Assembly (NCBI RefSeq): GCF_905475465.1
Contig: NC_062241.1
Span: forward strand, 9,424,001-9,488,000
Length of the DNA stretch: 64,000 nucleotides
From: Pieris napi
Lineage: Eukaryota; Arthropoda; Insecta; Lepidoptera; Pieridae
Direction: 5' to 3'
Each line of letters starts with the position of its first letter. The stretch's first letter is position 1. This document shows positions 61,289 to 64,000 of the stretch, piece by piece. A program made the position numbers and the translations under genes. Below the pieces are notes generated by a model. It saw only the letters and a program-made list of their open reading frames with translations. It did no database searches and had not been told where the DNA came from.

Positions 61289-64000
61289 CGAATCACTGTA
61301 ATTTATGAAAAACGTCTAAAAGTCACGATACGGATGAACTAAACAAGAATTTAGTCGAATGAAGTTGCAATGTTAGTAAATCGTTGCCTTTTTGTTTTTT
61401 GTTCGTTGACCACAGATTGAACCTGATCTAGATGGCTTAGGGCAGTTTTTTAATGTCACCCTCCACGAACAAGCCAGTATTTTTGAACACAATTTCGCAA
61501 AAGTTGCGAAAATGTACAAAACAGTTCTTCTATTTCGAAATAACGTCTTCTTCACTTGTTTTTTCGCGTCTATACGGAAGTTCACAATTTTGGTCAAAAC
61601 TCTGCGCGAACTATTTGAAAGTAAGTATTGGACATTAAAAACTTTTATATGTCCGAAATTATACTCCAAAACGGCTTAAATTCTGGTCTGTATAAATCGC
61701 AAATAAAAAATAAATCGCCGTGTTAACGTCCGCGCAAAATGCACCACACGTTCATTCCGTATCACGCTTGCTCGCGCACTGAGCCACAGAGCCTGCAATT
61801 CGGTTAAACACCCGTGACTCGAGCGAGCCGGCAACGAGCGGGTGGATTTTGTTTTCAAATCAAACAGCACGATCACGTTTTGGAATAAGCTTCGGATACT
61901 CTCGGTTACAATCGTCTATACTCGGGATTCTGTTTTGTTATTGCATTGTTGCCAATTGAGCGCTGTTGTCGCTAGTTTAATATTATGTTTAATTAATAAA
62001 GACGCGCTTTATACTTGATTAAGAAACGTTTTAGAATGAACATTGTAATATCAGAATATCTAATCATTTCTTTAAATAATTGTTACTAAGATTATTATAT
62101 TTATATATGATTATTTTGTATTTGTTACTTACAATATTCTTACATGATTGACAGTCTAAATTCAAGCTGATTCTAGGAAGATACTAGGTACCTATTTTAG
62201 TTATAATAAAAAAATAAGGATTTTATTAAAATCACAATAAAACTTGATTACAATACACTAACTCATAATATACTTCTCGTGATGCTCATGTCGCTTTATT
62301 TTCATTAACTTAAACTGCATTTGGCGCTTGACAGCGCAATACGGGCTTTGAGAGTAGATTCTTGGCATTACTTTGTTATATTGCCGGTTCTGGGCCAACA
62401 AAAATAAAAACTCCTTTCCATCACTGTCCTTTTTTAAAGAACGCATAATGACCGGTTGTTTTGAAATAAATTAAAATACTTATTTACTATTTAGCGATAT
62501 ACTTATCTTATAACTTATATTTAAACTATTATCAGTTTTGTTCATAGTATGTTTGTTTGTAATGCTCCCACTGTGGTTCGCTGATTAATGTTTTTGAATC
62601 TAGTTACATATTGTCAACATTTTTATATGTAATGATAATCCTAAGTAAATTTTTAAGTGAGTTTCGTAAGACTGTTTCATATTTTACACTAGGGTTTTAC
62701 TAAGTTTGTCTTAAAATCGGACCAGAGTCTATGGAATCTGAAGTAGGCCGAGACGTCCATTAGATTTTGTTAGATACACTAGGTAGATAAACGGAAGAAA
62801 AATCCAGCTCTGACTTCATTTATTACTCTGGAGAAAAATATGATGAGTAAATACTACACTACATTTTTTTTTTAATTTTAAGTATGTATGGTGTTTACTG
62901 CATAGACATTTACTAGTTGTTTTTAGTTATTTTTAGCATAAAAACCCGCCATATTGTCTTTAGATATTTATTTCATGTAAGGAAGGAAAACGGTTGTAAT
63001 CAATACGGTATAATCTTTATAAGTCGTTTGAATTTAACTAATAGTTTTGTTAAACTAAGTAAAGCCTCGGACCATGTTTTAAAACACAAAATATCATACC
63101 AACAAGTTAAACTGGTCTATGTATTTATTAATTTTGGCGAGGAAGTGCTAAAAAATAAGTGGCCGGTCGGAACGGTGAGCAAACGCAAAAAGTTGTAATT
63201 TTAGAGCTGGTTCCACAAAAGTAGCTAGGCTATAGCGCTCTCTTGGTAATAAAACTGTGGACATTGAACAGGAGAAGCGTTTTTTACTCTTCTTTTTATT
63301 ACCATTATGACGTTTATGTATGACCTTTGTGCAGGTTAGTTGAAAACAAATCTTTCATTAACCAATATTAAAAACAAATTTACTTCACTACTCCAACAGA
63401 ACCTGCATTTTGATGTTATATTATGTTGAACACAGAATATTAAATAAACAATATTTTTCTTGCACGTCAAAATTGGTACAGATAATTAATGTGTAATGTC
63501 TACATATATGCAATGCTTATGTAAGTCTGTGACATAACAAATTTTTAGTTTAACGATATAGTGTTTTTTAGCGGTGGTACTCATATGGTAATGTTATTTG
63601 TAACATTCGAAATTTAAAACGCCAGTAGGTACCAATAATCGCTCATCGCTCCCGCTAAATATCTGTTACCACCGCCGCAGAGCGTCCCTTGAACAACTTT
63701 TTATGGTATATTCGTTGGCAAACCCGTTTGTCTGTTTATCTTGCACCAAGCTTACGGGAATTAGAAGGGCTTCCAAACACCGTGGTTCATCTTTTTCGTT
63801 AGCTAAGAAGAAAATCGTCCTTGATTTTTACCAATTCCAAATTAGGAAGAGGTACGACGTCGATTTTGATATACGTACGTATTATTGTGAATTATTTTTT
63901 GGTAAGGACAGGTAAAGTTGACATATACCTATGCAATATATGTAATTGTCAATTAAAGTAACTTATTAAGGAATTTAATAGTTTTTATTCGGAATTACTT
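61289..64000. other. Upstream of Tis11, no gene recognised
   Basis: Contains a GC-richer patch at about 61700-61870 (ACTCGAGCGAGCCGGCAACG), 0.4-0.6 kb upstream of the Tis11 start, probably an upstream regulatory region. The remainder is AT-rich with no exon or named repeat. Confidence 0.45.

Noticed and set aside
62917..63198. 93-codon plus-strand frame upstream of Tis11 and similar frames at 63703, 54206 and 59563
   Set aside because: AT-driven composition, no recognisable domain, no splice or promoter context.
1..64000. CRISPR array, prokaryotic operon or defence island
   Set aside because: No regularly spaced repeats and no bacterial genes. Introns, SINEs and poly(A) signals show a eukaryotic genome.

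Overview
This is a window of nuclear DNA from an insect, most likely a butterfly or moth. Evidence: AT-rich non-coding DNA, GT-AG introns, insect-type gene families, and a dense load of Lepidoptera-type mobile elements (tRNA-derived SINEs flanked by target-site duplications, a Helitron ending in CTAG after a short hairpin, a TTAA-type piggyBac, several MITEs, 3' ends of non-LTR retrotransposons). The order and species are inferred from these repeats and were not checked against a database.

Three host genes can be rebuilt exon by exon, all on the minus strand and all complete. (1) 2277-7083: a lysosomal-type acid nuclease (DNase II), 8 exons, 422 residues, both HxK catalytic motifs present. 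(2) 7854-16593: mitochondrial methylmalonate-semialdehyde dehydrogenase (ALDH6 family), 10 exons, 522 residues. It lies head-to-tail with DNase II, about 0.77 kb apart. (3) 33662-61187: a Tis11/ZFP36-type tandem CCCH zinc-finger mRNA-decay factor, 4 coding exons, 273 residues. Its introns total about 26.7 kb and two exons are only 30 and 33 nt long. A TATA box and initiator lie just upstream (61281-61288 and 61259-61265), and an AU-rich 3'UTR runs to about 32.2 kb.

Between the ALDH6 and Tis11 genes, 17-32 kb is a repeat-rich intergenic zone. It carries a piggyBac-family element with an intact two-exon transposase (20343-22280, plus strand). Next to it is a decayed non-LTR retrotransposon fragment split by a 0.4-kb TA-flanked MITE. 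The introns of DNase II and ALDH6 have also collected SINEs, MITEs, a Helitron and LINE pieces. The Tis11 introns, by contrast, hold few recognisable repeats.

The three genes do not form an operon or pathway. The most informative observations are the self-targeting layout of the Tis11 gene (its own mRNA carries the UAUUUAU sites its protein family binds), the Tis11 microexons, the extra basic segment in DNase II, the apparently intact piggyBac, and several precise inverted-repeat structures outside genes. I found no CRISPR array, functional tRNA or rRNA gene, or clear multi-gene novel system.
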